Origin: Prosthecobacter sp.
Lineage (GTDB): Bacteria; Verrucomicrobiota; Verrucomicrobiia; Verrucomicrobiales; Verrucomicrobiaceae
Assembly (NCBI RefSeq): GCF_034366625.1
Contig: NZ_JAXMIH010000008.1
Location: forward strand, 248,001-312,000
Length of the DNA: 64,000 bases
Direction: 5' to 3'
The position numbers and the translations under genes were made by a program. Below are positions 36,103 to 46,150 of the stretch, piece after piece; the stretch's first letter is position 1, and each line of letters opens with the position of its first letter. Below the pieces are notes generated by a model. It was not told the DNA's origin and ran no database searches. It saw only the letters and a program-made list of their open reading frames with translations.

Positions 36103-37764
36103 ATGAACTCCGCCCCTCCTTCCTCAAGCTGGCTGCTCCGGCTGCGCAATGCCGTGATTCTGGCCGGACTGGTGGCGGGAGCAGTGTGGGGCGTGGTGGA
36201 ACTGCTGCGGCCGCCGGTGGGGAAGGTTTCGAGTGATGTGGGTTTGCCGAAGGCGAAGCTGGAGGACGTTTTGCAGGCGGCGCAGAAGGTGAACGCTGAC
36301 TTTGAGAAGTCTTGGGTGCCAAAGCAGTTCCAACCGACCTCGAAGGCAGATGATCTCACGCTTGTGCGTCGCCTGTCGCTGGCGCTGACGGGCAGCATTC
36401 CGTCGTTGCAGGAAATTCGGACGCTGGAGTCGGTGAAGGGCATGGACATCACGCAGTGGTGGCTCACGCAGATGTTTGCGGATCGTCGTGCGAGCGACTA
36501 TCTCGCCGAGCGGCTGGTGCGCGTCTATGTAGGCATCGAAAATGGGCCGTTTTTGATTTATCGTCGTCGTCGGCTGGTAGAGTGGCTGAGCGAGGCGCTG
36601 CAAAAAAACCGGCCCTACGATCAAATCGCCCGTGCTTTGATCGACTCGAAGGGCGTGTGGACGACGAGTCCGGAAGTGAACTTCATCACGGTGACGAACC
36701 AGATGAACAACAAAGGCCCCGACGAGACCAAGCTGGCTGCTCGTGTGAGTCGCGCCTTCCTCGGCGTGCAGATGGACTGCGTGCAGTGCCATGACGGCAA
36801 GCTCGGCAGCACCTGGAAGCAGACGGATTTCCACAAACTGGCCGCGTATTTCGGCCAGACGGACTTTGAGCTGACCGGAATGCGCGACGACCCGAAGCAA
36901 GAGTACAAATTCCGCTACCTCGGCCAGACGGAGGAGGAGGTTGTGCCGGCGATGGTGCCGTGGAAGCCGGAGTTGCTGCCGCAGAAGGGCGGTCCGCGCG
37001 ACCGGCTGGCCCGGTGGGTGACGGCGAAGGAGAACAAGGCCTTCGCACGCACTCTCGTGAACCGCATGTGGGCGCTGCTATTCAACCGGCCATTGATCAC
37101 ACCGGTGGATGACATCCCGCTCGAAGGGCCGTTCCCGGCGGGCATGGAGACGCTGGCGGATGATTTGATCGCACATGACTTCGATTTGCAGCGCTTGATC
37201 CGGGTCATCGCTGCCACGCGGGTGTTTCAGCAGTCGAGTCGCTCGGCTGATCCATCGCATCCGGTGACGGAAGAGGCGGAAAAGGCCTGGGCGGCGTTTC
37301 CTGTGACGCGTTTGCGGCCGGAGCAGATGGCGGGCAGTGTCATCCAGGCATCTTCACTGAGCACGATTGACGCGGAGACGCATGTGCTGTTTCGCATCAA
37401 GCGTGATCTCGATGTGGCGAATTTTGTGAAACGCTACGGCGATTCCGGCGAGGACAACTTCGAAGATGCTGGCGGCACGATTCCGCAGCGGCTGCTGCTC
37501 ATGAATGGCAACATGATCAGCAACAACACCAACAGCAATCCGCTGATCAATGCCAGCACCCGCATCGGCATGCTGGCACCTGACAATGCCACGGCTGTGG
37601 AAGCGGCTTATCTCTCCATCTTCACGCGCCGACCCACTGTGGAGGAGGCGGATCACTTCACCGGCCTTCTCGCCACCGTCAAAAGCAACAACTCGCGCAG
37701 CAATGCGATGTCCGATCTCTACTGGACACTCATGAACGCCACCGAGTTTTCCTGGAATCATTGA
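36103..37764 (+). CDS. DUF1549/DUF1553 protein (PVC-type cytochrome-associated)
   Basis: 553 residues with an N-terminal hydrophobic segment (about 10-35) acting as a signal or anchor. Residues about 80-260 match DUF1549 (LVRRLSLALTGSIPSLQEI, YLAERLVRVYVG, VDVQCHD-like CVQCHDGK motif). Residues about 305-540 match DUF1553 (DRLARWVTAKENKAFARTLVNRMW). The CVQCH motif may bind haem or be a remnant. It overlaps functionally with the DUF1501 gene directly downstream (1 bp between stop and start), a pairing typical of Planctomycetota and Verrucomicrobiota. Exact role is unknown. Confidence 0.88.
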   Translation: MNSAPPSSSWLLRLRNAVILAGLVAGAVWGVVELLRPPVGKVSSDVGLPKAKLEDVLQAAQKVNADFEKSWVPKQFQPTSKADDLTLVRRLSLALTGSIPSLQEIRTLESVKGMDITQWWLTQMFADRRASDYLAERLVRVYVGIENGPFLIYRRRRLVEWLSEALQKNRPYDQIARALIDSKGVWTTSPEVNFITVTNQMNNKGPDETKLAARVSRAFLGVQMDCVQCHDGKLGSTWKQTDFHKLAAYFGQTDFELTGMRDDPKQEYKFRYLGQTEEEVVPAMVPWKPELLPQKGGPRDRLARWVTAKENKAFARTLVNRMWALLFNRPLITPVDDIPLEGPFPAGMETLADDLIAHDFDLQRLIRVIAATRVFQQSSRSADPSHPVTEEAEKAWAAFPVTRLRPEQMAGSVIQASSLSTIDAETHVLFRIKRDLDVANFVKRYGDSGEDNFEDAGGTIPQRLLLMNGNMISNNTNSNPLINASTRIGMLAPDNATAVEAAYLSIFTRRPTVEEADHFTGLLATVKSNNSRSNAMSDLYWTLMNATEFSWNH

Positions 37765-37765
37765 T

Positions 37766-39073
37766 ATGAACTCGTCTCACGATCCCCATTGCGGCTGCAA
37801 CAGCCACGATCACATCAACCGTCGCGCCTTGCTGAAAGGCGCTGTGGGCATCACCGGCCTCTCCTGGCTCACGCCCTTGGGCGATCTGCTGGCCATGGAG
37901 GCTGAAAAAGCTCCAAGCGGCAAGCCTGCGCGCTCGGTGATCTTGCTCTGGCTCGGTGGAGCAGCCAGCCAGCTTGACACCTTTGATCCGCATCCTGCCA
38001 CGAAGATCGGCGGTGGCGTCAAAACGATCCCGACGGCGATCAAGGGCGTGGATTTTGTCTCCGGCCTCGAACAAACCGCCAGTGTGATGCAGGACGTGTC
38101 GCTCATTCGTTCCATGGTGAGCAAGGAGGGTGATCACGAGCGGGCGTTTTACAACATCAAGACCGGCTACCGGCCCGATCCCACGCTCATTCATCCCAGC
38201 ATCGGCGCCATCGTCTGCCACGAACTGCCGGCGGCGAAGATCGAGATTCCCACGCATGTCTCCATTTTGCCGAATCAATGGCCGGCGCGCGGCGGCTTCT
38301 TCGGCGCACAGTTTGATGCCTTCCAGATGTACGATCCCAAGTATCCCGTGCCGGATGTGAAGGCCCGCGTGGAAGACAAACGCATGGATCGTCGGCTGGA
38401 GAGCCTCAGCGTCGTCGAGCGTGCCTTCGCGCAGGGGCGTGCGCCGGACATTGATCAAACCAAGACACTGCACCAGGTTTCGATGCAGCGGGCGCGCAGC
38501 ATGATGACTTCGGATCAGTTGAATGCCTTCAATGTCAGCGATGTTCCGGCCAAGGAACTCAACGCGTATGGCGACACACCCTTCGGTCGCGGCTGTCTCG
38601 CGGCGGTGCGTCTGATTCAAGCCGGTGTGCGCTGTGTGGAAGTCACGCTCAACGGCTGGGACACGCACGCGAACAATTTTGAAGGTCAGGCCACGCAAGT
38701 GAAGATCCTCGACGCTGCTTACGCCTCGTTGATTCGTGATTTGAAACGCCTCGGCCTGCTGGAGAGCACGATCGTCGTCTGCGGCGGTGAATTTGGCCGC
38801 ACGCCGAAGATCAACAACGTCGGTGGCCGTGACCACTGGCCGCATGGCTTCAGCATGCTCGTGGCGGGCGGCGGCTTCGCCGGTGGTCGTGTCATTGGTT
38901 CCACAGATCCCGAAGGTGTGAAGAAGGAGCCGGAAAAGCCGGTCTTCGTCGAAGATCTGCACGCCACAGTGCAGGACTTGCTGGGAATCGACTACAGCAG
39001 GGAAGTCATGACTCCGATCGGCCGTCCGATGGCGCTGAGCAAGGGCGATGTGGTGGAGGAACTGAAGGCTTGA
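37766..39073 (+). CDS. DUF1501 protein with Tat-like signal
   Basis: 435 residues. The N-terminus has a His/Cys-rich start (HDPHCGCNSHDH), then a twin-arginine-like motif (NRRALLKGAVG). The body matches DUF1501, related to sulfatase/phosphatase-fold proteins: ILLWLGGAASQLDTFDPHP near 55 and GGEFGRTPKINNVGGRDHWP near 340. It starts 1 bp after the DUF1549/DUF1553 stop, so translational coupling is likely. The protein probably works with that partner outside the cytoplasm, perhaps in polysaccharide or cytochrome-linked metabolism; the reaction is unknown. Confidence 0.9.
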   Translation: MNSSHDPHCGCNSHDHINRRALLKGAVGITGLSWLTPLGDLLAMEAEKAPSGKPARSVILLWLGGAASQLDTFDPHPATKIGGGVKTIPTAIKGVDFVSGLEQTASVMQDVSLIRSMVSKEGDHERAFYNIKTGYRPDPTLIHPSIGAIVCHELPAAKIEIPTHVSILPNQWPARGGFFGAQFDAFQMYDPKYPVPDVKARVEDKRMDRRLESLSVVERAFAQGRAPDIDQTKTLHQVSMQRARSMMTSDQLNAFNVSDVPAKELNAYGDTPFGRGCLAAVRLIQAGVRCVEVTLNGWDTHANNFEGQATQVKILDAAYASLIRDLKRLGLLESTIVVCGGEFGRTPKINNVGGRDHWPHGFSMLVAGGGFAGGRVIGSTDPEGVKKEPEKPVFVEDLHATVQDLLGIDYSREVMTPIGRPMALSKGDVVEELKA

Positions 39074-39829
39074 TCAGCGTTGCGCTGTTTTCTTCGCTTC
39101 AAAAGGGCTGCCTTCGAGGATCTGCTTGTCCTGCTGCTCCTTGGAGGCGTTTGGATCAGGATTGAGCGTCATGATGTAGGCCACCACATCGCGGAGCATC
39201 TGTTCATCCTCGATGAAGAAATTGGTGATCTGCACCATCTTGGCCCCGTTCACGTCGTTTTTGTGAGTGCCGCGTTTGCCTGTTTTGAACTTCTTGAGCT
39301 GGTCGGCCAGATACCAGCCCTGGCGGCCGAGCAGCGGCGGACTGCCGAAGGCCATCTCGCCGCTGGCGTTGTAGCGGTGGCACTCCATGCAGCGTTCTTG
39401 GAACAGCCGCATGCCTTCAGCCAAGTTGGCATCGGCCACGTCGCGGGCTTTGCCGGTGGGGACGACGAGCGGCATCTTTTCAACATGGGACACCACCGCC
39501 TTGATCTGCTCCGGCTGCAGCACCTTCGCGATGGTGGCCATCATGAAGGACTGCGGATCGGCGGCGTCGTGGCCGCGGCGGCCTTCGCGGAAGTTCGTGA
39601 ACTGTGTGTGCACATACCACGAGGGCATGCCGGCGATGGAGGGCGATTTGAGCTCTTCCTTGCCTTCGCCCGAGACTCCGTGGCATTGCGCACAGACGGT
39701 TTGAAAGATCGTTTTGCCATCCGTGGCGGTCGTGGGTGTCACCACCGGGACGACGGGGTCGGCGGCTTGTAAAACCGCCCCACTGATGCTGAGAAGCACG
39801 AGCATGAGATGGCAGCAGTTGATTTTCAT
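39074..39829 (-). CDS. Secreted dihaem cytochrome c (c4-like)
   Basis: 251 residues with a signal peptide ending near LQAAD. Two class-I c domains are visible: CAQCH at about 46 (QTVCAQCHGVSG) and CMECH at about 148 (QERCMECHRYNASG). Distal Met ligands are plausible in AGMPSW or MMATI, and in the C-terminal half at GAKMVQ. It would carry electrons in the periplasm. It is convergent with the DUF1501 gene with no gap, and its function may be linked to the PVC-type proteins around it, though that is inference. Confidence 0.85.
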   Translation of the reverse strand: MKINCCHLMLVLLSISGAVLQAADPVVPVVTPTTATDGKTIFQTVCAQCHGVSGEGKEELKSPSIAGMPSWYVHTQFTNFREGRRGHDAADPQSFMMATIAKVLQPEQIKAVVSHVEKMPLVVPTGKARDVADANLAEGMRLFQERCMECHRYNASGEMAFGSPPLLGRQGWYLADQLKKFKTGKRGTHKNDVNGAKMVQITNFFIEDEQMLRDVVAYIMTLNPDPNASKEQQDKQILEGSPFEAKKTAQR

Positions 39830-39973
39830 GGCTGTGAAACGCCGTAAGTTGCACGCGGGTTACAACAATGCTGCCTGGAACTTGCTGCGGGGCCATCTTT
39901 GCCAAAATCGGCACACTGCAGGACAAATCCGGCGTGTGCTTGCGTCTGGCACACGCCTGTGCCTCTCTGCGGG

Positions 39974-41125
39974 ATGCCCGCGCTTCCCCAGAACGTTGTC
40001 GAACTTACCCAGGCTCTCGTGCGCATCCCGTCGGTGAATCCCGACGGCGATCCCGGCACCGACGGCATTGGCGAAGAACGATGCGCGCGATTCGTGGCGG
40101 AGTTTCTGACGGCATCCGGTGCCGAGGCAGTTCTCGATGAGGTGGAACCCGGCAGGCCGAACGTGATCGGCCGTTTTCCCACGAATCCGAGCGCGGATGG
40201 CAAACCGAAGCCGCGCATTCTTTTTGGCCCGCACACGGACACGGTGAGCGTCGGCGGCATGACGATTGATCCTTTCGGCGGTGAACTGCGCGATGGAAAA
40301 GTGTGGGGAAGGGGAGCCTCCGACACAAAGGGCCCGATGGCCTCGTTCCTCTGGGCTCTGCATGAAATGCGCCATGAGATCCCATTGCTGCCTGTCGAGG
40401 TGCATTTCGCCGGGTTCATGTCCGAGGAAAGCGCGCAACTTGGCTCGCAGCACTTCGCGAAGCATCACGGGCGCTACGATCTGGCGATCATCGGCGAACC
40501 AACGGGCTTGAAGACCGTGTTTCGGCACAAAGGCTGCCTGTGGGCCGATGTGCATACGACCGGCGTCGCCGTGCATGGTGCCACGCCGGAACTCGGTGTG
40601 AATGCGATTGTGAAGATGGCAAAGCTCGTCGCAGCGCTCGATGCCGAGTTCCGTGAACTTTTGACCGAAACCAGCGGCGCGGACGAATGGCTCGGCTTCA
40701 GCACGATCAATCTCGGCATGATCCAGGGCGGCACACGCAGCAACATCGTCGCCGATGCCTGCAAACTCCGCGTGGACATCCGCACCACACCCGGTTTGCA
40801 GCGTGCGGGCGGTGCGCTGGCTCTGCTGACCGACTTCGTGCGGCGCATTGACGAAACCGCCAGCGTCACCGTCGCTAGCGAGGCCTTTCATCTCGACACC
40901 GATCCTGCGAATCCCTTTGTGCAGAAACTCATCGCCGCCGGAGCCGAATTGACCGGCGCGCCGTGGTTCTGCGACGCGGCTTTCCTGGCCGTTGCTGGAA
41001 CGCCATCCATCGCCATCGGACCCGGTTCGATTGCCCAGGCGCACACGAAGGATGAATTCATCACCGTGGCCGATCTGGAGGCCGGGGTGGACTTTTTCAC
41101 GCGATTCCTGCGCAGTCTGGCCTGA
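39974..41125 (+). CDS. M20-family metallopeptidase (ArgE/DapE-like amidohydrolase)
   Basis: 383 residues from ATG 39974 (MPALPQNVVELTQALVRIPSV); longer upstream frame rejected because homology begins here. The metal motifs are GPHTDTVSV (His, Asp), GRGASDTKGPMA (bridging Asp), SEESAQLGS (Glu pair) and IGEPTGL. The dimerisation domain lies at about 175-290. Members deacetylate ornithine, desuccinylate DAP precursors or cleave dipeptides; specificity cannot be read. No signal peptide, so cytoplasmic. Stop lies 1 bp from the stop of the convergent kexin-like gene. Confidence 0.88.
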   Translation: MPALPQNVVELTQALVRIPSVNPDGDPGTDGIGEERCARFVAEFLTASGAEAVLDEVEPGRPNVIGRFPTNPSADGKPKPRILFGPHTDTVSVGGMTIDPFGGELRDGKVWGRGASDTKGPMASFLWALHEMRHEIPLLPVEVHFAGFMSEESAQLGSQHFAKHHGRYDLAIIGEPTGLKTVFRHKGCLWADVHTTGVAVHGATPELGVNAIVKMAKLVAALDAEFRELLTETSGADEWLGFSTINLGMIQGGTRSNIVADACKLRVDIRTTPGLQRAGGALALLTDFVRRIDETASVTVASEAFHLDTDPANPFVQKLIAAGAELTGAPWFCDAAFLAVAGTPSIAIGPGSIAQAHTKDEFITVADLEAGVDFFTRFLRSLA

Positions 41126-44100
41126 TCACGGAATGACCACGCGGTAGAAGCGACGCGTCTTGTTCACGGCATTGAGATCGATCCATGTGGTTGTCGATCC
41201 TGTGGCGGTGACGATGATGGGCGTCCAATCGATCAAGTCGTCGCTGTGCTCGATGCGGTAGTCGTTGCCGCTGACGGAGGGAAACTCCAGCGTTGTGCTG
41301 GTGGTGCGGCTGACGACGGGCTGCGGCTGGATGTTGGGATCGCTGTCGCTGGTGCCGAACCAAGTTTCGAGGTCCGAGTGAATGCCGTCTCCGTCGTTGT
41401 CGTGATGGATGGCGAAGCGGTCCACCAAGCCGGAGTCGAGGCCGGAGGCGGTGAAGTCGTCTTTGATGTAGGCCCACTTCAACGTGTGCGTGCCGGCGGG
41501 GACGAGGAAGCCTTTGCGCGTCCAGCCGACTTCGCCGCTGATGGCGTCCTGCTCGGCATCGTCGATGTAGAAGCGCAGGAAATCGTAGTCCTTCTCGGAC
41601 GAAATGCCCCAGTAGAACGTCACCTTGCACGGGCCGGTGACCTCGGTGGTCATCACGCTTTGCTGGAGGTTGTCGATGGGGCCGCTGCGGGTGGCGTCCT
41701 CGCCGTCGCTGGAGTACAACTGCTGCGGCGTCCACGCGAGATCACCGGAGGTGGTGATGGTTTGCAAGGGCGCGTCGAGCGCGTCTGCGAGCCCCTGCGT
41801 GACGCTGCCGACGTTGAGGGTGATGGTTTCAGTGCCGGTGCCGATGCTGTTGGTGGCGTGAATGGTGACGGGATAGCTGCCTGCGGCGGCGACGCTGCCG
41901 TAAATGAGGCCGGTGGTGGCGTGCAGGGTGAGTCCGGCGGGCAGATTGTCCGCACTGTAGCCGGATGGTGCGTTTGTGGCTTCGAGCTGATACCGGAAAT
42001 ACACGCCCTGGTAGGCCTGGATCGTCTGCGTGGTGATCTCAGGCACGGCGGTGGTGGAAGTGATGATGATCTCGTCGATCCAGCCCCTGTCCTGTCCTTT
42101 CACCACCTCCTGGTCCTTGGTGTAGTAGATGTCCACGTTGTGCGGCCCGTCGCCGAGATAGGTGGTGGAGGTGGTCCAGTCGGTCTCGCCGGTGATGTAG
42201 TCCTTCACATAACCATCCACGGTGAGCACGAGGTAGTCGTAGTTCTTCTCCGAGGACACCTTCCACTGGAACTCGAGCTTCGCGGGGCCGTTCACGGTGA
42301 ACTCGATGCCGGAGTACTCCTCATGTTCCACCACAGCGGTCCCGATGGCATCCACGCCGTCGTGCGTGGTGGTAGTCTGGCTGAATGGATCGCCGAAGCC
42401 GAAGGGGACGATCTTCGTGGTGGAAGGCTGCTCCAGGGCGGTCGAGAGCAGCGGATCGGCGGCGAGGATCAGGTAATAAGCGAACTCCTCGGTGGTGCCG
42501 GTGGCGTTGGTGGCGCTTTGATAACCTTGGAACAGGCCCGTTTCGGTGGGAGTGCCGGTGATGAGTCCGGTCGTGGTGTTGAGCGACAGCCCCACAGGCA
42601 GGCCGCCGGGGAAGTAGGTGCCCGCGCCAAAGCTCGTGGGGAAATTTGACGCGGCGATCTGGTGCTTCAGTTCCCAGCCCTCGCGGCCCACGATGATCCA
42701 GTTGGACGTGATGGCCGGCGGCGGCAGCGCCGGAGCCGTGGGCGTGCCGTGGAAGGTGAGCGCCACGTCGTCCAGCGTGCCGCTGTGGTCGATCATGCGG
42801 TCAAAGACTTCGAGCTTCCAGTCGCCCTCCGAGCGCTCGCCCCAGAAATGCGTCGTCATGAAGGTCCAGTCGAGATTCACGGCAGTGTCGCTGAAGCGCG
42901 CACGTGCCAGCCGGACCTTCACACCGCTGGGAGAGGTGAGACGCCACTCCAGATTGCCCGCATACGGATGCGTGGCCTTCACTTTCACGGTGACGTGCTC
43001 CAGCCGCAGATTGTCCACAGCGGGGACGGTGAAGGTGCGGGAGGCGCCGTTCTCATTCGCGTCCGGGATCGCCTGCGCGAGGTTGGTCTGTGTCAGCACG
43101 CGGGTTTGCAGCGGCGCGACGCTGGCCCACGTCGCTGCCATGCTCGTGGCGGCCTGGGCGTTCACCAGGCCCGCGCCGTAGTGGTCGTTGAAGTGAAAGC
43201 CGCCGCCGTTCGTCATCCAGCCGCCGTCGAACTCGTCGTTCTTCACCGCTGTGCGCACCAGAATCTCCTGCACGTCGCGATACGTCAGGTTCGGGTTCGC
43301 TTGAAGCATCAGCGCCACCACAGCGGCCACGGCCGGAGTGGCGGAGGACGTGCCGCCAAAGGTGTTGGTGTAGTCCGTGTCGGTGAAGTCAGGATACTCC
43401 ACCGTGCCGCTTTCCTCGTTGTAGCCCGTTGCGCCGACACGGTCCGTGGTGGTGACGCCCTGCTTGCCGCCGTTGGAAGGCGCGCAGACGAGGATGTTCG
43501 TCCCCGGCTCGCTGTACCACGAGGCGCGGCCTTTGTCATTGATGGCGGAAACGGCGATGGCGTGCGGCGAGTTCGCCCAGCCGTCGTAGTTCGAGTCATC
43601 GCCGCTGTAGTTGCCGTTGCCGGCCGCCCAGAGGAAGATCGTGCCTTTGCCGCCGCGACCGTTCGTCACCGCGTCCGCCATCGCCGCGAGACTCAGCGGT
43701 CCTGGGCCTCCGGTACCGTAGGCGTTGTCGTACGGTCCCCAACTGTTGCTCTTGATGTGAACGATGTCCTGCTTGAACGCGAACGCGTCCGCCTCGTCCG
43801 CGTCCGTGGTCGGCGCGGCGATGAGCTTCAGGCCCACAATCGTCGCCTCCGGCGCGACGCCCGTCACGCCGATGCCGTTGTTGCCCCGTGCCGCCGCCAC
43901 ACCCGCGCAGGCCGTGCCATGGAAATCCTCCGCACCAGGGGAGGGATCGTCATCGAGATCGTTGAAGTCGTAGTCGTTGAGAAGATCGATGTTCGCCACC
44001 AGATCGGGATGCGTGACCTCCAGGCCGTCATCCACGATGCCGATGCGTACCCCGGCGCCCTTGTGGCTGTCCCACGCCGTCACCACGTTCACGTCGATGC

Positions 44101-44584
44101 CCGCCGTGCCGCCATTCTGGCCGGTGTTGCGCAGATGCCACTGGTAACCGGCATTGGCCACGTTGTGGGCGAAGAGCGGATCATCCGGCACGAAGCGGCG
44201 GAAGAGCTGCCGCGCCAGCATCGGCTCCGCCGAGCGCACGCCGGGCAGTGTTTTGAGCTTTTCAGCTCCGGCGAGTGCCGCGTCAGGATTTCCGGCAAAC
44301 TCGACCACCGCGTATTTGCCACGCGCGGATGTTTTCACCACGCCCGCGACGCCGCCCAGCGTTGCGGCGGCTTTCCCAGGCTGCAACTCCACCAAAACAC
44401 GTTGGGTCAGCCAACGCCGCGTGCCGTCATTCTGCGGCGCGTCCTTTTCATAGAGCACCCACTCGCCCTTGGTGCCCGCTTCCGTCAGCGACCGCTCGAA
44501 GCGTTTCCCCGCAATCGCGATCTGCCCGTGCAGCAAGGCGCTGCTGGCAAGAAGGCTGAGAAAGACAAGAAAACGCATCCGCAT
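41126..44584 (-). CDS. Kexin-like S8 protease with P domain, Ig-like repeats and C-terminal module
   Basis: 1152 residues from ATG 44584 (signal peptide MRMRFLVFLSLLASSALLHG). The S8 triad is Asp185 (GIVDDGLEV), His222 (DFHGTAC) and Ser413 (GGTSSATP). A P/proprotein-convertase domain follows (about 495-605), then putative-Ig repeats with NTTTGLITGTPTETG and HATTGLIYGSV, separated by two beta-sandwich stretches. The C-terminus has NDGDGIHSDLETWFG, then a module ending RRFYRVVIP, also seen in other exoproteins here. A secreted protease that may process surface proteins. Divergent from the sulfatase with 108 bp between starts. Confidence 0.88.
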   Translation of the reverse strand: MRMRFLVFLSLLASSALLHGQIAIAGKRFERSLTEAGTKGEWVLYEKDAPQNDGTRRWLTQRVLVELQPGKAAATLGGVAGVVKTSARGKYAVVEFAGNPDAALAGAEKLKTLPGVRSAEPMLARQLFRRFVPDDPLFAHNVANAGYQWHLRNTGQNGGTAGIDVNVVTAWDSHKGAGVRIGIVDDGLEVTHPDLVANIDLLNDYDFNDLDDDPSPGAEDFHGTACAGVAAARGNNGIGVTGVAPEATIVGLKLIAAPTTDADEADAFAFKQDIVHIKSNSWGPYDNAYGTGGPGPLSLAAMADAVTNGRGGKGTIFLWAAGNGNYSGDDSNYDGWANSPHAIAVSAINDKGRASWYSEPGTNILVCAPSNGGKQGVTTTDRVGATGYNEESGTVEYPDFTDTDYTNTFGGTSSATPAVAAVVALMLQANPNLTYRDVQEILVRTAVKNDEFDGGWMTNGGGFHFNDHYGAGLVNAQAATSMAATWASVAPLQTRVLTQTNLAQAIPDANENGASRTFTVPAVDNLRLEHVTVKVKATHPYAGNLEWRLTSPSGVKVRLARARFSDTAVNLDWTFMTTHFWGERSEGDWKLEVFDRMIDHSGTLDDVALTFHGTPTAPALPPPAITSNWIIVGREGWELKHQIAASNFPTSFGAGTYFPGGLPVGLSLNTTTGLITGTPTETGLFQGYQSATNATGTTEEFAYYLILAADPLLSTALEQPSTTKIVPFGFGDPFSQTTTTHDGVDAIGTAVVEHEEYSGIEFTVNGPAKLEFQWKVSSEKNYDYLVLTVDGYVKDYITGETDWTTSTTYLGDGPHNVDIYYTKDQEVVKGQDRGWIDEIIITSTTAVPEITTQTIQAYQGVYFRYQLEATNAPSGYSADNLPAGLTLHATTGLIYGSVAAAGSYPVTIHATNSIGTGTETITLNVGSVTQGLADALDAPLQTITTSGDLAWTPQQLYSSDGEDATRSGPIDNLQQSVMTTEVTGPCKVTFYWGISSEKDYDFLRFYIDDAEQDAISGEVGWTRKGFLVPAGTHTLKWAYIKDDFTASGLDSGLVDRFAIHHDNDGDGIHSDLETWFGTSDSDPNIQPQPVVSRTTSTTLEFPSVSGNDYRIEHSDDLIDWTPIIVTATGSTTTWIDLNAVNKTRRFYRVVIP

Positions 44585-44692
44585 GGAGACAATCAGGTGC
44601 GGATGATGCTCACAATGCCGCCACCTCGCCACAGAAAAACCCGCCGCAGCATTTCGCGCTAAGAAACCGCCCGCAGCCTCTGTTCACGCGCC

Positions 44693-46117
44693 ATGAAACG
44701 CCCGCTGCTGCTCTTTTGCCTGTTTTTTGCCACACTCACACTTCACGCTGCTGATGTGAAGAAGCCCAACGTGCTCTTCATCGCCATCGACGATCTGCGT
44801 GATTGGGTGGGCTACCTGCACCGCAACGAGCAGACGAAGACGCCGAACATCGACCGCCTCGCGAAGATGGGCACCGCCTTCACGCGGAGCTACTGCGCAG
44901 CGCCGGTGTGCAATCCGTCGCGGGCGGCGTTGATGAGCGGCATGCGCCCCTCCACCACCGGCGTTTACGGCAATGAAGCCGATTGGCGCAAGTTCATCCC
45001 GGAGGACAAGCCGCTGACAGCAGCGTTTCGCGGCGCGGGTTACTTCGTCAGTGGCGCGGGAAAAATCTACCACGGCTCCTTTGAGCGTCGCAGTGAGTGG
45101 GACGATTACCTGGATGACGAAGGCGGCGGCAAAGCGGAGAAGAAGCTCTCGAAGAACGCGAAGGACGACGGCGTTGGCGGCATCAAGTTCGCGCCGCTGG
45201 ATTGCGAGGACAGCGACCTGCCCGACTGGAAGATCACCGACTACGGCATCGAGCAGCTCGGCAAGGCGCATGAGAAGCCCTTCTTCCTCGCGGTGGGCCT
45301 GCACAAGCCGCACATGGCCTGGAACGTGCCGCAGAAATGGTATGACATGTTCCCGCTCGCCGACATCAAGCTGCCGCCTTACAAGGAGGATGATCTGGGC
45401 GACATCCCGCCCGCCGGTGTGGCGATGGCGAAGCCTCAGGGCGATCACAAGGCCATGCTTGACTCAGGTCGCTGGAAGGAGGCCATCCAGGCCTATCTGG
45501 CCGCCACCGCCTACACGGACATGAACATCGGCCGTCTGCTGGATGCCTTCGACAAATCACCGCACAAGGACAACACGATCATCGTCTTCTGGTGCGACCA
45601 CGGCTGGCATCTCGGCGAAAAGCATCACTGGCGCAAATTCGCGCTGTGGGAGGAGGCCACCCGCGCGCCACTGCTGTGGGTCGTGCCCGGTTTGACGAAA
45701 CCCGGCAGCGTTTGCGAGCGCACGGTCGATTTCATGAGCATCTACCCCACGCTCATGGACGTGTGCGGCATTCCAAAGCCCGCGCATGTGGAAGGCCTGA
45801 GCATCAAGCCCCTGCTGGCCGATCCCGCCGCCGCGTGGGCCACGCCAGCGCTCACGACCCACGGCTTCAACAACCACGGCATCCGCAACGAAGGCTGGCG
45901 CTACATCCGCTACGCCAATGGCGAAGAAGAACTCTACAACGAGGCCACCGACCCCAACGAATGGACCAACCTCGCGAAAGATCCGCAATACAACGGCACC
46001 AAGGCCGAACTCGCCAAATCCATCCCCGCCATCAACCAGAAACCCGCCCGCGACGAGGAACAGAAGCAAAAGAAGAAGGCCGAGAAGAAGAAAAAGAAGG
46101 GCAAGACGGCGGAGTGA
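44693..46117 (+). CDS. Secreted sulfatase (iduronate-2-sulfatase-like)
   Basis: 474 residues with a signal peptide (LLLFCLFFATLTLHA). PNVLFIAIDDLRD binds the metal, and CNPSR at Cys73 is the formylglycine-forming C-x-P-S-R motif, in the context VCNPSRAALMSG. FRGAGYFVSGAGKIYHG and HKPHMAWNVP are typical of the iduronate-sulfatase branch. The tail is Lys/Glu-rich (KQKKKAEKKKKK). It would remove sulfate esters from polysaccharides. The FGE-fold protein at 9657 lacks catalytic cysteines, so the maturase is probably encoded elsewhere. Confidence 0.9.
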   Translation: MKRPLLLFCLFFATLTLHAADVKKPNVLFIAIDDLRDWVGYLHRNEQTKTPNIDRLAKMGTAFTRSYCAAPVCNPSRAALMSGMRPSTTGVYGNEADWRKFIPEDKPLTAAFRGAGYFVSGAGKIYHGSFERRSEWDDYLDDEGGGKAEKKLSKNAKDDGVGGIKFAPLDCEDSDLPDWKITDYGIEQLGKAHEKPFFLAVGLHKPHMAWNVPQKWYDMFPLADIKLPPYKEDDLGDIPPAGVAMAKPQGDHKAMLDSGRWKEAIQAYLAATAYTDMNIGRLLDAFDKSPHKDNTIIVFWCDHGWHLGEKHHWRKFALWEEATRAPLLWVVPGLTKPGSVCERTVDFMSIYPTLMDVCGIPKPAHVEGLSIKPLLADPAAAWATPALTTHGFNNHGIRNEGWRYIRYANGEEELYNEATDPNEWTNLAKDPQYNGTKAELAKSIPAINQKPARDEEQKQKKKAEKKKKKGKTAE

Positions 46118-46130
46118 GCCTGTTTGGGAA

Positions 46131-46150
46131 GATGTTCATTTTAGAACATC
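46131..46150. terminator. Possible hairpin between convergent genes
   Basis: GATGTTC and GAACATC form a 7-bp stem with a 6-nt A+T loop, overlapping the stop of the small membrane-protein gene and just past the sulfatase stop. Weak stem, so low confidence as a terminator. Confidence 0.3.

Noticed and set aside
42662-44662. 666-codon ORF antisense to the kexin-like gene
   Set aside because: The sense strand encodes a complete S8 triad and P domain; the antisense product is Arg/His/Val-rich without motifs.
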